Positions 34,080 through 43,439 of a stretch of 64,000 bases of DNA are shown here, piece by piece. The first letter of the stretch is position 1. Each line of letters starts with the position of its first letter. The notes under the pieces are model-generated. The model did not search any database, was not told the origin of the DNA, and saw nothing but the letters and a program-made list of their open reading frames with translations. This stretch comes from Ornithinibacillus salinisoli (lineage in GTDB: Bacteria > Bacillota > Bacilli > Bacillales > Amphibacillaceae). The position numbers and the translations under genes were made by a program. The stretch lies in assembly GCF_042682545.1 (NCBI RefSeq), contig NZ_JBHUHQ010000021.1; one strand, 5' to 3'.

Positions 34080-35390
34080 TTATTGACGCTTTCGTGCAAA
34101 GATTTTTATTGGTGTTCCAACAAATCCAAAGGCATCCCTAATCTTATTTTCCAGAAATCGTTGGTACGAAAAATGCATTAACTCCGGTTCATTGACAAAA
34201 ACAACAAAACTAGGCGGTTTTACAGCTACTTGTGTAGCATAAAGTACCTTTAAACGTCTCCCCTTCAAAGTAGGAGTAGGATTCATGGCAATCGCATCCA
34301 TGATCACATCATTTAATACATTTGTTGGAATTCGCTTGGCATGATTTTCACTTGCCACTTTTATTGCTGGTAATAATGTATGCAATCTCTTTTTGGTTTT
34401 TGCAGATAAAAATACAATCGGTGCATAGTCAAGGTATTGAAAATGTGCTCTGATCTTTCCTTCAAATTCCTTCATTATCTTTTCATTTGTCTCGACTGTG
34501 TCCCACTTATTTACAACAATGACTATTGCTCTTCCAGCATCATGTGCATAACCTGCAATTTTTTTATCTTGTTCGCGTATCCCTGTATCCGCATCAATTA
34601 AAACTAAAACGACATCGGATCGTTCTATTGCTCGGAGTGCTCGCAAAACGCTATATTTCTCTGTCGTTTCATAGACTTTTCCTCGTTTACGCATTCCAGC
34701 TGTATCAATGATGATATAATCTTGGTCATCTTTATGTAATTTTGTATCGATAGCATCTCTAGTCGTACCTTCTATTTCACTTACAATAACCCGTTCCTCA
34801 TTTAACAATGCATTTACTAATGAGGACTTCCCGACATTTGGTCTACCTATAAGACTGAATGAGATCGTTTCATCATCGATTTCCTCCATTTCGGATTGAG
34901 GGAATTGCTTAACAACCTCATCAAGTAAATCGCCTAATCCTAAGCCATGTGCACCAGAAATTGGGAATGGTTGACCAAATCCTAAGGAATAGTACTCATA
35001 TATTTCATTTCGCATCTCTGGATTATCGATTTTGTTAACTGCCAAAACAATAGGTTTATTAGATTTGAACAACAATTTCGCAACCTCTTCGTCGGCTGCT
35101 GTTATTCCTTCTTTTCCATTCAATATAAAAATAATTACATCAGCTTCATCAATAGCAATTTCCGCTTGCTGACGCATTTGTACCAATAAAGGTTCATCTC
35201 CAATTTCAATACCACCAGTATCAATTACATTGAATGACTTTGTTAGCCATTCAGCTTGTGCATAAATTCTATCCCGGGTAACGCCTGGTATATCCTCTAC
35301 GATTGAAATTCTTTCTCCTACTAACCGATTAAAAATGGTTGATTTACCTACATTCGGTCTCCCGACAATTGCAACTACAGATTTCCTCAT
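34080..35390 (-). CDS. der: Ribosome-biogenesis GTPase Der (EngA)
   Basis: A tandem-GTPase needed for 50S assembly. G domain 1: AIVGRPNVGKSTIFNRL, DTGGIEIG and VNKIDNP. G domain 2: LIGRPNVGKSSLVNALL, DTAGMRKRGKV and VNKWDTVE. A C-terminal KH-like domain ends the 436 aa. The ATG at 35390 matches the family start. Its ribosome site (AAAGGA) lies in an inverted repeat (GAAAGG, 5 bases, CCTTTC) that ends right at the start codon. Confidence 0.96.
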   Translation of the reverse strand: MRKSVVAIVGRPNVGKSTIFNRLVGERISIVEDIPGVTRDRIYAQAEWLTKSFNVIDTGGIEIGDEPLLVQMRQQAEIAIDEADVIIFILNGKEGITAADEEVAKLLFKSNKPIVLAVNKIDNPEMRNEIYEYYSLGFGQPFPISGAHGLGLGDLLDEVVKQFPQSEMEEIDDETISFSLIGRPNVGKSSLVNALLNEERVIVSEIEGTTRDAIDTKLHKDDQDYIIIDTAGMRKRGKVYETTEKYSVLRALRAIERSDVVLVLIDADTGIREQDKKIAGYAHDAGRAIVIVVNKWDTVETNEKIMKEFEGKIRAHFQYLDYAPIVFLSAKTKKRLHTLLPAIKVASENHAKRIPTNVLNDVIMDAIAMNPTPTLKGRRLKVLYATQVAVKPPSFVVFVNEPELMHFSYQRFLENKIRDAFGFVGTPIKIFARKRQ

Positions 35391-35612
35391 GAAAGGGACA
35401 TCCTTTCTCATACTTTTCTTTACATTTTATTATATTATACACCTTTCATATATCCCAGATGTCACGAACTCTAATTGCGTGTACATACCAAGAAAACAAA
35501 AGTTCCACAAGGCATTAACCCCGATCCTTAAAACTACCATTCCGGAAAGCATCCTTCCGCTGAATGGAGTTTCATCTTATTCTAGCAAAAGTAAATGATA
35601 TTAACAATTGTT

Positions 35613-35798
35613 TTAGTGTTTAACGATAATAAATACTTCATCACTTAACGCATGTGCTATCCCATCTGTAATGGCCTCTAAATTTGCCGCCAACTTTTCA
35701 AGCTCATTGTTATTATCACAAATAAATATGGGAGCACCGCCTGAGATTCTCGATCTATCTGTAGTAATGACAGCCAAAATTGCCTTTTCTAGTTTCAT
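35613..35798 (-). CDS. Small capping-type partner of the YIEGIA membrane protein
   Basis: A 61-aa protein with a hydrophobic beta-type core (AILAVITTDRSRISGGAPIF) and a short C-terminal half. It begins three bases after the stop of the YIEGIA-family gene; its AAGGAGG site lies inside that gene. I recall annotation of such proteins as the capping subunit for YIEGIA; the exact role is not established to my knowledge. Convergence of size, place and coupling supports the call. Confidence 0.68.
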   Translation of the reverse strand: MKLEKAILAVITTDRSRISGGAPIFICDNNNELEKLAANLEAITDGIAHALSDEVFIIVKH

Positions 35799-35801
35799 GA
35801 A

Positions 35802-36692
35802 TTACTTGGCCTCCTTATTATGCACCTTGGATTGGGAGGGCATCCTTATAGCATTTTCCAACACTGGAACTGCACCAATTATTTTTTTCGCTCTATCTAC
35901 GTCTCTTATTTGAGGCAAAATAAATATTCCAATTCTGCCATCATCAAGGTCTCTTTTAATTAACGGCGTTAATGCAGGTGTTCCAGAATCACGAATAACA
36001 CCCAATGAAATTGAAATGTCATGTAATATAGCTTGTCTTTGGCCTAAGTTGGCTATTGTCGTAATGGAATTCATATTCTTTGGTGTTAAAACAAACCCCA
36101 TTCCATATTTCAAAATTTCTTCCTGTCGTTCTTTCAAACCGATATTCATAATATAAATGTTATCTACATAAAGACCCGCTCCATCGAAATGAACGGGATG
36201 ATGATCAATATCAACAATTTCCTTCATGGTTGAACCACTTTGCAATATCTTGCCTATGATTAGGCTAATTATTGCTCCAATAATTGCTGCATAGACATTC
36301 CATAATATGTAAAACAATGTGCTAATAAATCCAGTTAAAATTACTAAATAATTTCGGCTTTCAAATGAAATAGCAATTCCTTCAATATACGTTTTTCCTC
36401 TTGGAACTAATTCATAGTCATCAATTTCTGTAAGTGTATTTCTCTCCATATTTCTTACTTCACGAAATTGAGTAGCTGCTACAGTTAAAAATGTAACAGC
36501 GGTAAATTCCATTTCCAATATTGCCGGAACAGCTACGGATCCTAATCCGGCAGCGATAAACCCTAACGATAGATGAATCACCTTACCATGTAAATAAGTT
36601 GGATATTGACGATAATCTGTTCTTAGCATAAACATACGTGCTACCGTTCCAGCAATAACACCAAATACAATTGGATAGAGATATTCATTCAT
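35802..36692 (-). CDS. yphB: YIEGIA-family membrane protein (YphB-like)
   Basis: A 296-aa protein containing the name-giving YIEGIA sequence (about residue 101-106, in GKTYIEGIAISF). The N-terminal part has two or more membrane helices (about 3-20, 38-75) and another pair at 114-150; the C-terminal 140 residues are soluble with ALTPLIKRDLDDGRIGIFIL. The function is unknown; the family is confined to spore formers, and the gene lies in the yphA-yphB-der block. It overlaps yphA by an ATGA. Confidence 0.78.
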   Translation of the reverse strand: MNEYLYPIVFGVIAGTVARMFMLRTDYRQYPTYLHGKVIHLSLGFIAAGLGSVAVPAILEMEFTAVTFLTVAATQFREVRNMERNTLTEIDDYELVPRGKTYIEGIAISFESRNYLVILTGFISTLFYILWNVYAAIIGAIISLIIGKILQSGSTMKEIVDIDHHPVHFDGAGLYVDNIYIMNIGLKERQEEILKYGMGFVLTPKNMNSITTIANLGQRQAILHDISISLGVIRDSGTPALTPLIKRDLDDGRIGIFILPQIRDVDRAKKIIGAVPVLENAIRMPSQSKVHNKEAK

Positions 36693-37300
36693 TTTGCCAC
36701 CTCAACGTTAGTTTTATAATTTCGTAGGATTAAAAATAGTTTTCGTTTTAATTTTCGTATCCATTCTATCCCTATAATGATAAATAAGATGAGTGACAAC
36801 GTATCAAAAAATATCATCTCACCTACTACATAAGAAATATAATAATTGGAAAGCATATGGCTATATAAAAATTCTCCACTACATATACCAACTAATGCTA
36901 CTGTAATTCTTGGATACAGCCCTCTTACAAGAATACATATCATGAAAATGCAGATGAGCGGTATTAATACAAATCTTGGCATAAACAACCAAATAGGAGC
37001 CTGGCCTTCCCAGATTAATATACTTGCATAACCAATCATCATGGTAAACGTACAAAACATATGATAAACCATTCTTGAAATATGTGGAAAAAGCAAAAAA
37101 CCCCCAATCAGTATACTGATAAATGTTAATGAAATATCATAATAATCAAATGTAAAGTAAGCATTTGATACGATAATAGACACTAAGATCCAGTACGAAA
37201 GTAAGGTTCTTTTTGTATTCTTTTTCATAAAAAAAGTTACAATTACCCAAAGCGTCCAAGAAATCCAATAAAAGTATAATCCATTGATCAATGTTCCCAC
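36689..37300 (-). CDS. yphA: YphA-family membrane protein
   Basis: A 203-aa hydrophobic protein with about six membrane helices and a basic C-terminal tail (WIRKLKRKLFLILRNYK). Place and topology match YphA of B. subtilis. Its function is unknown. Its TGA overlaps the ATG of the YIEGIA gene. The annotated GTG at 37300 is not secure: a TTG at 37291 has AGGTGGG just upstream and may be the real start. Confidence 0.72.
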   Translation of the reverse strand: MGTLINGLYFYWISWTLWVIVTFFMKKNTKRTLLSYWILVSIIVSNAYFTFDYYDISLTFISILIGGFLLFPHISRMVYHMFCTFTMMIGYASILIWEGQAPIWLFMPRFVLIPLICIFMICILVRGLYPRITVALVGICSGEFLYSHMLSNYYISYVVGEMIFFDTLSLILFIIIGIEWIRKLKRKLFLILRNYKTNVEVAK

Positions 37301-37362
37301 CTACCATTCCTATTATTACTAACCAAAGCTGTTTTTAAACCTTAAAATTAAACATAATAAAA

Positions 37363-37414
37363 GGGCTTGTCTACATCCATCCACCATAAAGGTTGAATGA
37401 ATGTAGACAAGCCC
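37363..37414 (-). terminator. Terminator of the S1-domain gene
   Basis: A 14-bp perfect stem (GGGCTTGTCTACAT and complement) continues with imperfect inner pairing; TTTTATTATG follows on the minus strand. It lies 26 bases behind the stop. Confidence 0.85.
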
Positions 37415-37439
37415 ATTCTAAAATTCCACTTATTAATCC

Positions 37440-38570
37440 TTATTTAAATTTATTCAATTTATCTCCAATAATATCTCCAAATTGAAAACTTGGTTGATCT
37501 TCGTCTTTTTGGTATTGTTTATATTCCTTTTCTTCTTGCTCTTGTTCTATTTCTTTAATACTTAAAGACATCCGTTCGTCTGCTTCATTAATATCTAAAA
37601 CCTTCACTGTTATGGTCTGACCAACCTCTAACACTTCTTGTGGGCTACCAATATGACGATTAGCAATTTGTGATATATGAACTAAACCTTCTACATTTGG
37701 AAGAACTTCGATGAAAGCACCAAAATTCACTAAACGTTTAACCGTCCCCTCAACAGCTTGACCAATTTTAATTTTGTCTTCAATGTTTGCCCAAGGTCCT
37801 GGAAGAACTTTTTTACGTGATAATGAAATTCGCTCATTGTCACGATCAATTGATAGTACTTGCACTTTTACTGTTTCACCTTCAGATACAACATCCGAAG
37901 CTTTATTAACATGTTCATGTGCAAGTTGTGATATATGTACCAATCCGTCTATACCACCTAGATCAACAAAAACACCAAAATTCGTAATTCGCTGTACTGT
38001 ACCTTCTAGTACTTGACCTTCTTCAATAGATTGTAAAACTTTACTTCTCTTAGCTGACGCTTCTTCCTCAACCACTGCTCGATGGGAAAGAATAATTCGA
38101 TTTTGTTCTTTATCCAATTCAACAATTTTAACATCTAATTGTTTATTAAGATAATCTGAAAAATCATCGACAAAGTGCGCTTCCACTAATGAAGCAGGAA
38201 TAAATCCTCGTATTCCAACATCGGCTACTAGTCCACCTTTTACAATTTCTTTCACTTCTGTTTGGAACACTTCACCGTTACTATATTTTTCCTCTAGATC
38301 TTCCCAAGCTCTATTAGAATCAACAGCTTTTTTGGAAAGAATAACTTCATCATCACTGAGCTTTTTTATTGCCAATGATAACTCATCTCCTACATTTACA
38401 ACATTGGAGGCTGACTCAATAGAAAGATTAGATAGTTCGTTAAGTGGTACAATTCCTTCCGTTTTAAAGCCTATATCCACAAGAACTTGATTATCTTCGA
38501 CTTTTACAACAGTTCCTTGTACTGTATCTCCTACATTTAATTCAGGAAATTCGTTTGTTGATTCACTCAT
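37440..38570 (-). CDS. ypfD: S1 RNA-binding domain protein (30S ribosomal protein S1 homologue YpfD)
   Basis: A 376-aa cytoplasmic protein of four S1 domains beginning near VGDTVQGTVVKVEDNQVLVDIG, GEVFQTEVKEIVKGGLVADVG, GQVLEGTVQRITNFGVFVDLGG and GQAVEGTVKRLVNFGAFIEV. E. coli S1 has six; low-GC Gram-positives have this four-domain form that binds RNA but is less tightly part of the 30S subunit. The acidic tail EQEQEEKEYKQYQKDEDQ follows. An AAGGAGGA site precedes the ATG. Confidence 0.93.
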   Translation of the reverse strand: MSESTNEFPELNVGDTVQGTVVKVEDNQVLVDIGFKTEGIVPLNELSNLSIESASNVVNVGDELSLAIKKLSDDEVILSKKAVDSNRAWEDLEEKYSNGEVFQTEVKEIVKGGLVADVGIRGFIPASLVEAHFVDDFSDYLNKQLDVKIVELDKEQNRIILSHRAVVEEEASAKRSKVLQSIEEGQVLEGTVQRITNFGVFVDLGGIDGLVHISQLAHEHVNKASDVVSEGETVKVQVLSIDRDNERISLSRKKVLPGPWANIEDKIKIGQAVEGTVKRLVNFGAFIEVLPNVEGLVHISQIANRHIGSPQEVLEVGQTITVKVLDINEADERMSLSIKEIEQEQEEKEYKQYQKDEDQPSFQFGDIIGDKLNKFK

Positions 38571-38696
38571 ATTTGCTTCCTCCTTAAGTTAAAACAAGTA
38601 AATTGGTAATTAATATAATTGCTGTACAATTCTATCAAATAAAAACCTTCTTATATAACTTCTAATAATTACTTTTATTTGTCAAGTAAAGTCAAT

Positions 38697-39269
38697 CTAT
38701 TTCATTAATTTTCCAATTTCTTTCATGATAACATCCGCAGCATCTTGTGGAGATATTTTACTTCCTCGTAATGATTCAAAATCAATAGGTTTTCCATAAA
38801 TAACTTGCAGTCTTTTCAGTGGTTTATATGGACCAATAATTGCACAAGGTACAATTTTAGCATTTGACCGTAATGCGAAAAATCCCACACCTGCTAATGG
38901 CTTTCCTAATTGTCCTGACTTGCTTCGCGTACCTTCAGGAAATAACCCTAACGTTTTACCATCATTCAGAATATCTAATCCTTTTCTAAGTGCATTTCGA
39001 TCTCTCATTCCCCGTTTTACTGGAAAAGCGTTAATATTTATTAATAATTTACGTAAAAATCCTTTTTCGAATAATTCTCCCTTAGCCATGAAATTTACGT
39101 CTCTAGTTGAAGTAATACCTACTACCGGGGGATCTAAATTGGAAATATGGTTCGAACAAATAATAACTGGCCCTTCCTTAGGAATGTTTTCTCTCCCTAT
39201 TACTTGAATACGGTACAAAGGGTAGAATAATAACGAAACGACAAATTTGGCAAATTTATATAAGCTCAT
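38697..39269 (-). CDS. plsC: 1-acyl-sn-glycerol-3-phosphate acyltransferase
   Basis: It adds the second acyl chain to lysophosphatidic acid at the membrane. Block I is SNHISNLDPPVVG (the NHx4D catalytic pair), block II FPVKRGMRDRNALRKG and block III LFPEGTRSKSG. At 190 aa it is the short Gram-positive form. It lies 14 bases after cmk; in B. subtilis plsC is elsewhere, but many Bacillaceae have it between cmk and the S1 gene. Confidence 0.9.
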   Translation of the reverse strand: MSLYKFAKFVVSLLFYPLYRIQVIGRENIPKEGPVIICSNHISNLDPPVVGITSTRDVNFMAKGELFEKGFLRKLLININAFPVKRGMRDRNALRKGLDILNDGKTLGLFPEGTRSKSGQLGKPLAGVGFFALRSNAKIVPCAIIGPYKPLKRLQVIYGKPIDFESLRGSKISPQDAADVIMKEIGKLMK

Positions 39270-39282
39270 TTGCTACTCCCCT

Positions 39283-39960
39283 CTATTCCATTTTTTGATA
39301 AACCTCCGATAATATTTTTTGAGCTACCTCGTCAATGGATAATGATGTTGTATCAATTTCAATAGCATCCTCTGCTTTTATTAATGGAGCTACATCTCTT
39401 TTAGAATCAATAAGGTCTCGTTGTTCAATTTCTTTCTTTAATTCTTCTAAATCGGAAGAAAAACCCTTTAGAATATTCTCTTCATGTCTTCGTTTGGCTC
39501 TTTCTTCAACAGAAGCAATTAAAAATATTTTCACTTCTGCGTCAGGTAGTACGTGCGTACCAATGTCTCTTCCATCCATTACTACTCCACGTTTATTTGC
39601 AAGGGCTTGTTGCCGTGCTACCATCTCTTGGCGAATTTCCGGATGTTTAGCAACATAAGAGACATTATTGGTGACTAGTTGTGAACGTATGCTTAACGTC
39701 ACGTCCTCCCCGTCTAATAACACACGTTGTCCTTCGTCACTCTGTTTTAATTCAATGGTAGTATTGTTCAACAATCTCGCAAGCGATGTTTCATCATCTA
39801 ACGCAACGGATTCGTTGGTCGCCTTTAATGTAAGTGCACGGTACATTGCTCCTGTATCTATGTAAATATAGGTAAGTTTTTGTGCAACTATTTTTGCAAC
39901 TGTACTTTTACCTGCAGCCGCAGGGCCATCAATTGCTATAGCAATTCTATTGTTTTCCAT
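39283..39960 (-). CDS. cmk: Cytidylate kinase
   Basis: It phosphorylates CMP and dCMP. The P-loop AIDGPAAAGKSTVAKIVA, the YIDTGAMYRALTLKA substrate segment and VVMDGRDIGTHVLPDAEVKIFLIAS are characteristic. 225 aa is the bacterial type with the NMP-binding insert. It precedes plsC and ypfD; a terminator at 40006-40030 separates it from motI. Confidence 0.96.
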   Translation of the reverse strand: MENNRIAIAIDGPAAAGKSTVAKIVAQKLTYIYIDTGAMYRALTLKATNESVALDDETSLARLLNNTTIELKQSDEGQRVLLDGEDVTLSIRSQLVTNNVSYVAKHPEIRQEMVARQQALANKRGVVMDGRDIGTHVLPDAEVKIFLIASVEERAKRRHEENILKGFSSDLEELKKEIEQRDLIDSKRDVAPLIKAEDAIEIDTTSLSIDEVAQKILSEVYQKME

Positions 39961-40005
39961 AGAAATTCCTCAATCCTCTCAACATGCATTTAGCGTTATT
40001 TGAAA

Positions 40006-40030
40006 AAACTTGGCAGCTAAAGCCAAGTTT
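40006..40030 (-). terminator. Terminator of motI
   Basis: AAACTTGGC and GCCAAGTTT pair across a 7-base loop with TTTC following on the minus strand. Confidence 0.7.
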
Positions 40031-40094
40031 CTTTCAAAAATACCTATTAATAATAACATATCCTAAAAAATTTGGTCTAATCTTAGGACAAATG

Positions 40095-40748
40095 TTAATC
40101 TAATTCTTTTTGCCTTTGCTCCCGTTGAACTTCAAAGCAATAACGAATGATATTCTGCTGTGATTGCTTTGTAATAGCATTGAATTTTAATGATGCGGTT
40201 TGTGCAGTATTGGTATGGTCAATAAGTCTTACAACTTCTCCTTCTACACAAATATATTGGTATTCTCCTGAGTTCATTGGTAAGACCATCCATACACTAG
40301 CTTTCATATTTTCATTTACCTTTACTCCATTCGGAATAATAAAAGATAGTCCACCACCACTAACATCCGTTGTTACAGTGGAAAAGGAAGGGAATGATTG
40401 GTCAAGGCTATGTACTGCCAAATCAACAGCTGTATCAACTCTTACATATTGTCTGCGTTGAACACGTGAAATATCATGTTTCTCTGGTATTTCTAAGGAA
40501 AGTGCGGGTACATTGAGTTTATGTTTTCCTTTAATAATTGAAGTAAAACTATATACCGAATTATCTTCCCCTACATAGGAAACTTCTAATTGTGTCCCCT
40601 TTCTTAAAACGGTTGTTTTTTTTGTTGCGATATTTATTGGATAATCAATAATTAATAATGTATCACTCTTTTCAATTACCTTACATTTATATTTTTCTTT
40701 TTTTTCAGATTTTATATATTCTAGCGTAAGAAGTGTCCCTATATTCAT
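40095..40748 (-). CDS. motI: Cyclic-di-GMP-binding PilZ protein MotI/DgrA (YpfA)
   Basis: A 217-aa YcgR-like protein. The N-terminal YcgR_2-type barrel precedes a PilZ domain whose c-di-GMP motif is RVQRRQYVRVD followed by the TTDVSGGGLSF element. In B. subtilis the homologue disengages the flagellar stator when c-di-GMP is bound. Same length and same neighbours (cmk, ypeB). Function is assigned by homology; both ligand motifs look intact. Confidence 0.9.
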   Translation of the reverse strand: MNIGTLLTLEYIKSEKKEKYKCKVIEKSDTLLIIDYPINIATKKTTVLRKGTQLEVSYVGEDNSVYSFTSIIKGKHKLNVPALSLEIPEKHDISRVQRRQYVRVDTAVDLAVHSLDQSFPSFSTVTTDVSGGGLSFIIPNGVKVNENMKASVWMVLPMNSGEYQYICVEGEVVRLIDHTNTAQTASLKFNAITKQSQQNIIRYCFEVQREQRQKELD

Positions 40749-40814
40749 TATTTTCCCCCATATTATTACAATAGCATGTTCGATTCCTTCTTTTTCTATT
40801 ATTACAGAAAAATG

Positions 40815-40844
40815 AAAAAAGGGAAAGGTCTATTGACCATTCCC
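40815..40844 (-). terminator. Terminator of sleB-ypeB
   Basis: GGGAATGGTC and GACCTTTCCC pair on the minus strand (one mismatch), followed by TTTTTTC. It touches the ypeB stop codon. Confidence 0.8.
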
Positions 40845-42187
40845 TATGACAACCCAGCAAAGTTTATTTCTTTTCCGTCCATTCTTTCTACCTTTTCTTC
40901 GGTTCCATCCATTGCATTGATAAATATACGATAGGTGTCATTTTCTAATACACCTAAAAATTCATATACCAACACTTCTTCTCCTAAATCGTTATCAATA
41001 ACAGCAAGAAATTCCTCTTGAATATCTACACTTGGATTGACCATTTCCTTGGCTTCTTCTGCAGAAATATCTGGTTCTGGAATTTCTCTGTCTTTATGAT
41101 TCATAAAGTAATTTCTAGCTGTAACTCCTAAAATATCACCGTTATCTAAACCTACTTTTACTTCTATCGCATCTGAATACACTCGTACTCCATCTTGACT
41201 GTATAAAAAAGAATATAGCCCTGAATTATTATATTCCGTCGTTTCAAAGATCTCCATATTATCAAAATCATGGTCTTTAACATATTTTTCTGCTATTTGC
41301 TGACCTTCATTTAAACTTAATTCTTTTTCATTAATTGGTCGATCCACTAATAGTGATAAAGGATGACCTCCTTTTTGTGACATATCCATATAAGCGTTTT
41401 TATCTCCATCTCGATAAGATACACTGTATAGAGGGATATCTGCACCATCTCCGCTTTCAGTTACCCTGATCTTATCCTCGCTCTTTACATTAAATAATTC
41501 TTTACTAATATCTATTGCCTTTGACTGACTGATTTCATCCCCTTGTAGGTTCTGAAACTTATGCTCATTAGAAGATGTTCCAATTAACGCTGTATTCATA
41601 TTACTTTCTGTGTAACCTTCTATTTTTTTCTCAACGGTTTCAAACCCGTCGATAATAGTATTATCTGCTTTTTCATCTTGTGTAGCTAGTGCTAACTCCA
41701 CATCCATCCAGCGTAAATTATTTTCAATAACTTCATGTTGCACTTGTCTTAATTCATCTTTAATTTCTGCTGATTGATTATATAGTTGATTCAACGTCTC
41801 CGCTTCATCTTCTGACAACGGTTCATTCTCCAAATCTCTTACAGCTGTACGATACGTAAAATCACCTATATTAGAAAGAAATTCCTCTGTCTTGTTAAAG
41901 GGCATTAAAGTAAGTGGTAACTGCCCAACATCTGAAAGTGCTTCCGAAGTTAACCTCCAAATTTCAACAAATTGTGGTGATAATCTTTCTTTTGAATTCA
42001 TTGCTAATGCGGTTCCAATCTTATCATGTAGTAAATCCACATGATAGGAAAGATCATGGAAAGATCGTTGGTATGTGTTTTCAGCTTGAACTAAAATGGC
42101 ATTTTTTTCTTGATGTTCTTGGTAGCCCCAAACAGCCGTACCGACTACACCAATGGTTAAAACGGCTATTAATATCCATCGAATCAT
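40844..42187 (-). CDS. ypeB: Spore germination protein YpeB
   Basis: A 447-aa spore inner-membrane-associated protein: one N-terminal helix (about 4-22, WILIAVLTIGVVGTAVWGY), a large helical middle, and three PepSY-like repeats in the C-terminal half (for example GQQIAEKYVKDHDFDNME and SAEEAKEMVNPSV). YpeB is required for SleB to function and be held in the dormant spore. It is 14 bases after sleB, the universal pair. Confidence 0.95.
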   Translation of the reverse strand: MIRWILIAVLTIGVVGTAVWGYQEHQEKNAILVQAENTYQRSFHDLSYHVDLLHDKIGTALAMNSKERLSPQFVEIWRLTSEALSDVGQLPLTLMPFNKTEEFLSNIGDFTYRTAVRDLENEPLSEDEAETLNQLYNQSAEIKDELRQVQHEVIENNLRWMDVELALATQDEKADNTIIDGFETVEKKIEGYTESNMNTALIGTSSNEHKFQNLQGDEISQSKAIDISKELFNVKSEDKIRVTESGDGADIPLYSVSYRDGDKNAYMDMSQKGGHPLSLLVDRPINEKELSLNEGQQIAEKYVKDHDFDNMEIFETTEYNNSGLYSFLYSQDGVRVYSDAIEVKVGLDNGDILGVTARNYFMNHKDREIPEPDISAEEAKEMVNPSVDIQEEFLAVIDNDLGEEVLVYEFLGVLENDTYRIFINAMDGTEEKVERMDGKEINFAGLS

Positions 42188-42201
42188 GTAATCACACCTC
42201 T

Positions 42202-43185
42202 CTATTTACAGAAAATATGTTTGCCTATTCGCTTGATTTGTGGTCTGCCCCAAATCCAACCAGATGTTGCTGTATCCGGATTGAAATAGTATATTGCATT
42301 TGAAGATGGGTCCCAACCATTGATCGCATCTAGAACAGCTTCCTTCGCTTTGTCATTTGGAGTTAACCAAATTTGCCCATCCGCAACAGCTGTAAAAGCT
42401 CTTGGCTCAAATATAACTCCAGAAACTGTATTCGGAAAAGTGGGACTTTCTACACGATTTAAAATGACTGATGCCACTGCAACTTGTCCCTCATATGGTT
42501 CACCTCGTGCTTCACCATATACTGCATTAGCCATAAGATTTATATCATTTTGAGAAAATCCCTGAGGTACATTAACTGCCGCAGTTGTTCTTTCTTCTCC
42601 CTCAGCCTCTGCTCCTGGATCAGTTTCATTTGCTGCATCTCCCGTGTCGCCAGCTTGATCATTTGGTTGTTCTTGTTGTTCTTGTTGTTCTTGTTGTTCT
42701 TGTTGCTGTTGTTGTTGTTGCTGTTTTTCTTTTTGGTTTTGCTCTTTTTGTTGTTGTTGCTTTTCTTGTTCCTTCTTTTTTTGAGGGGCAGTTTGTTTCC
42801 CTTTATCCATACCACCATAATGGGTAAATCGATTTCCTTTTCTGATTTGCTCTTTTACAAATTGCTCATCGTATTCGGTTGCTTTTGCTAACATTTCTTT
42901 TGTTTTAGCTCCAGCTAAACCGTCCACATTTTTCAAGCCAAATTCTTTTTGGAAGTTTCGAAGTGCCCAATACGTGCCCCAACCAAAGACTCCATCTATT
43001 TCTCCATGATAGAATCCAATCCACTGTAACCTTGCTTGTAATTCAATTACATCATCTCCGACTGCCCCTCGCTGAATAACTTGTTCAGTAAATGCATCTA
43101 CCTCTTTTGGTTGATAAGTCGTTTGAATGCCAATCGATAGAAAACATATTATTATCATAAAAAGGAACATTTTTTTATAAGTCAT
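42202..43185 (-). CDS. sleB: Spore cortex-lytic enzyme SleB
   Basis: A lytic transglycosylase that hydrolyses muramic-lactam cortex at germination. Signal peptide (1-26), peptidoglycan-binding domain (about 36-100, VIELQARLQWIGFYHGEIDG), linker, and the SleB hydrolase domain starting near 210 with the catalytic-type glutamate E225 in NAVYGEARGEPYEGQ. The linker (about 136-175) is a low-complexity Gln/Glu/Lys run followed by an acidic stretch, longer and more repetitive than I expect for Bacillus SleB. It heads the sleB-ypeB operon behind AGGAGGA. Confidence 0.95.
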   Translation of the reverse strand: MTYKKMFLFMIIICFLSIGIQTTYQPKEVDAFTEQVIQRGAVGDDVIELQARLQWIGFYHGEIDGVFGWGTYWALRNFQKEFGLKNVDGLAGAKTKEMLAKATEYDEQFVKEQIRKGNRFTHYGGMDKGKQTAPQKKKEQEKQQQQKEQNQKEKQQQQQQQQEQQEQQEQQEQPNDQAGDTGDAANETDPGAEAEGEERTTAAVNVPQGFSQNDINLMANAVYGEARGEPYEGQVAVASVILNRVESPTFPNTVSGVIFEPRAFTAVADGQIWLTPNDKAKEAVLDAINGWDPSSNAIYYFNPDTATSGWIWGRPQIKRIGKHIFCK

Positions 43186-43439
43186 AGTAATCCTCCTGTT
43201 TTATCATCATCTAGTAATATCTATTTTTAGATTAAAAAGGGTTTTTATGCATGTTTTATAAATACAATTAAAATATTGCAAGAAAAATATTAGATAGGAT
43301 AACTAATAGAAGGTTTTTGAGGAAGGTTTTATACTGTACTTAAGAATATGGATTTTCAGATTGTGTGTTGTTAATTATATAGAATGTGTATTAACTTAAT
43401 ATGAAAAAAGCGGTGAAATTTGCGATTAAATGTACTGCT

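Noticed and set aside
42484..42891. Plus-strand and alternate-frame ORFs rich in Leu/Phe or Asn/Lys over the SleB linker
   Set aside because: They are frame shadows of the CAA/GAA repeat coding for the Gln-rich SleB linker and have no ribosome sites.
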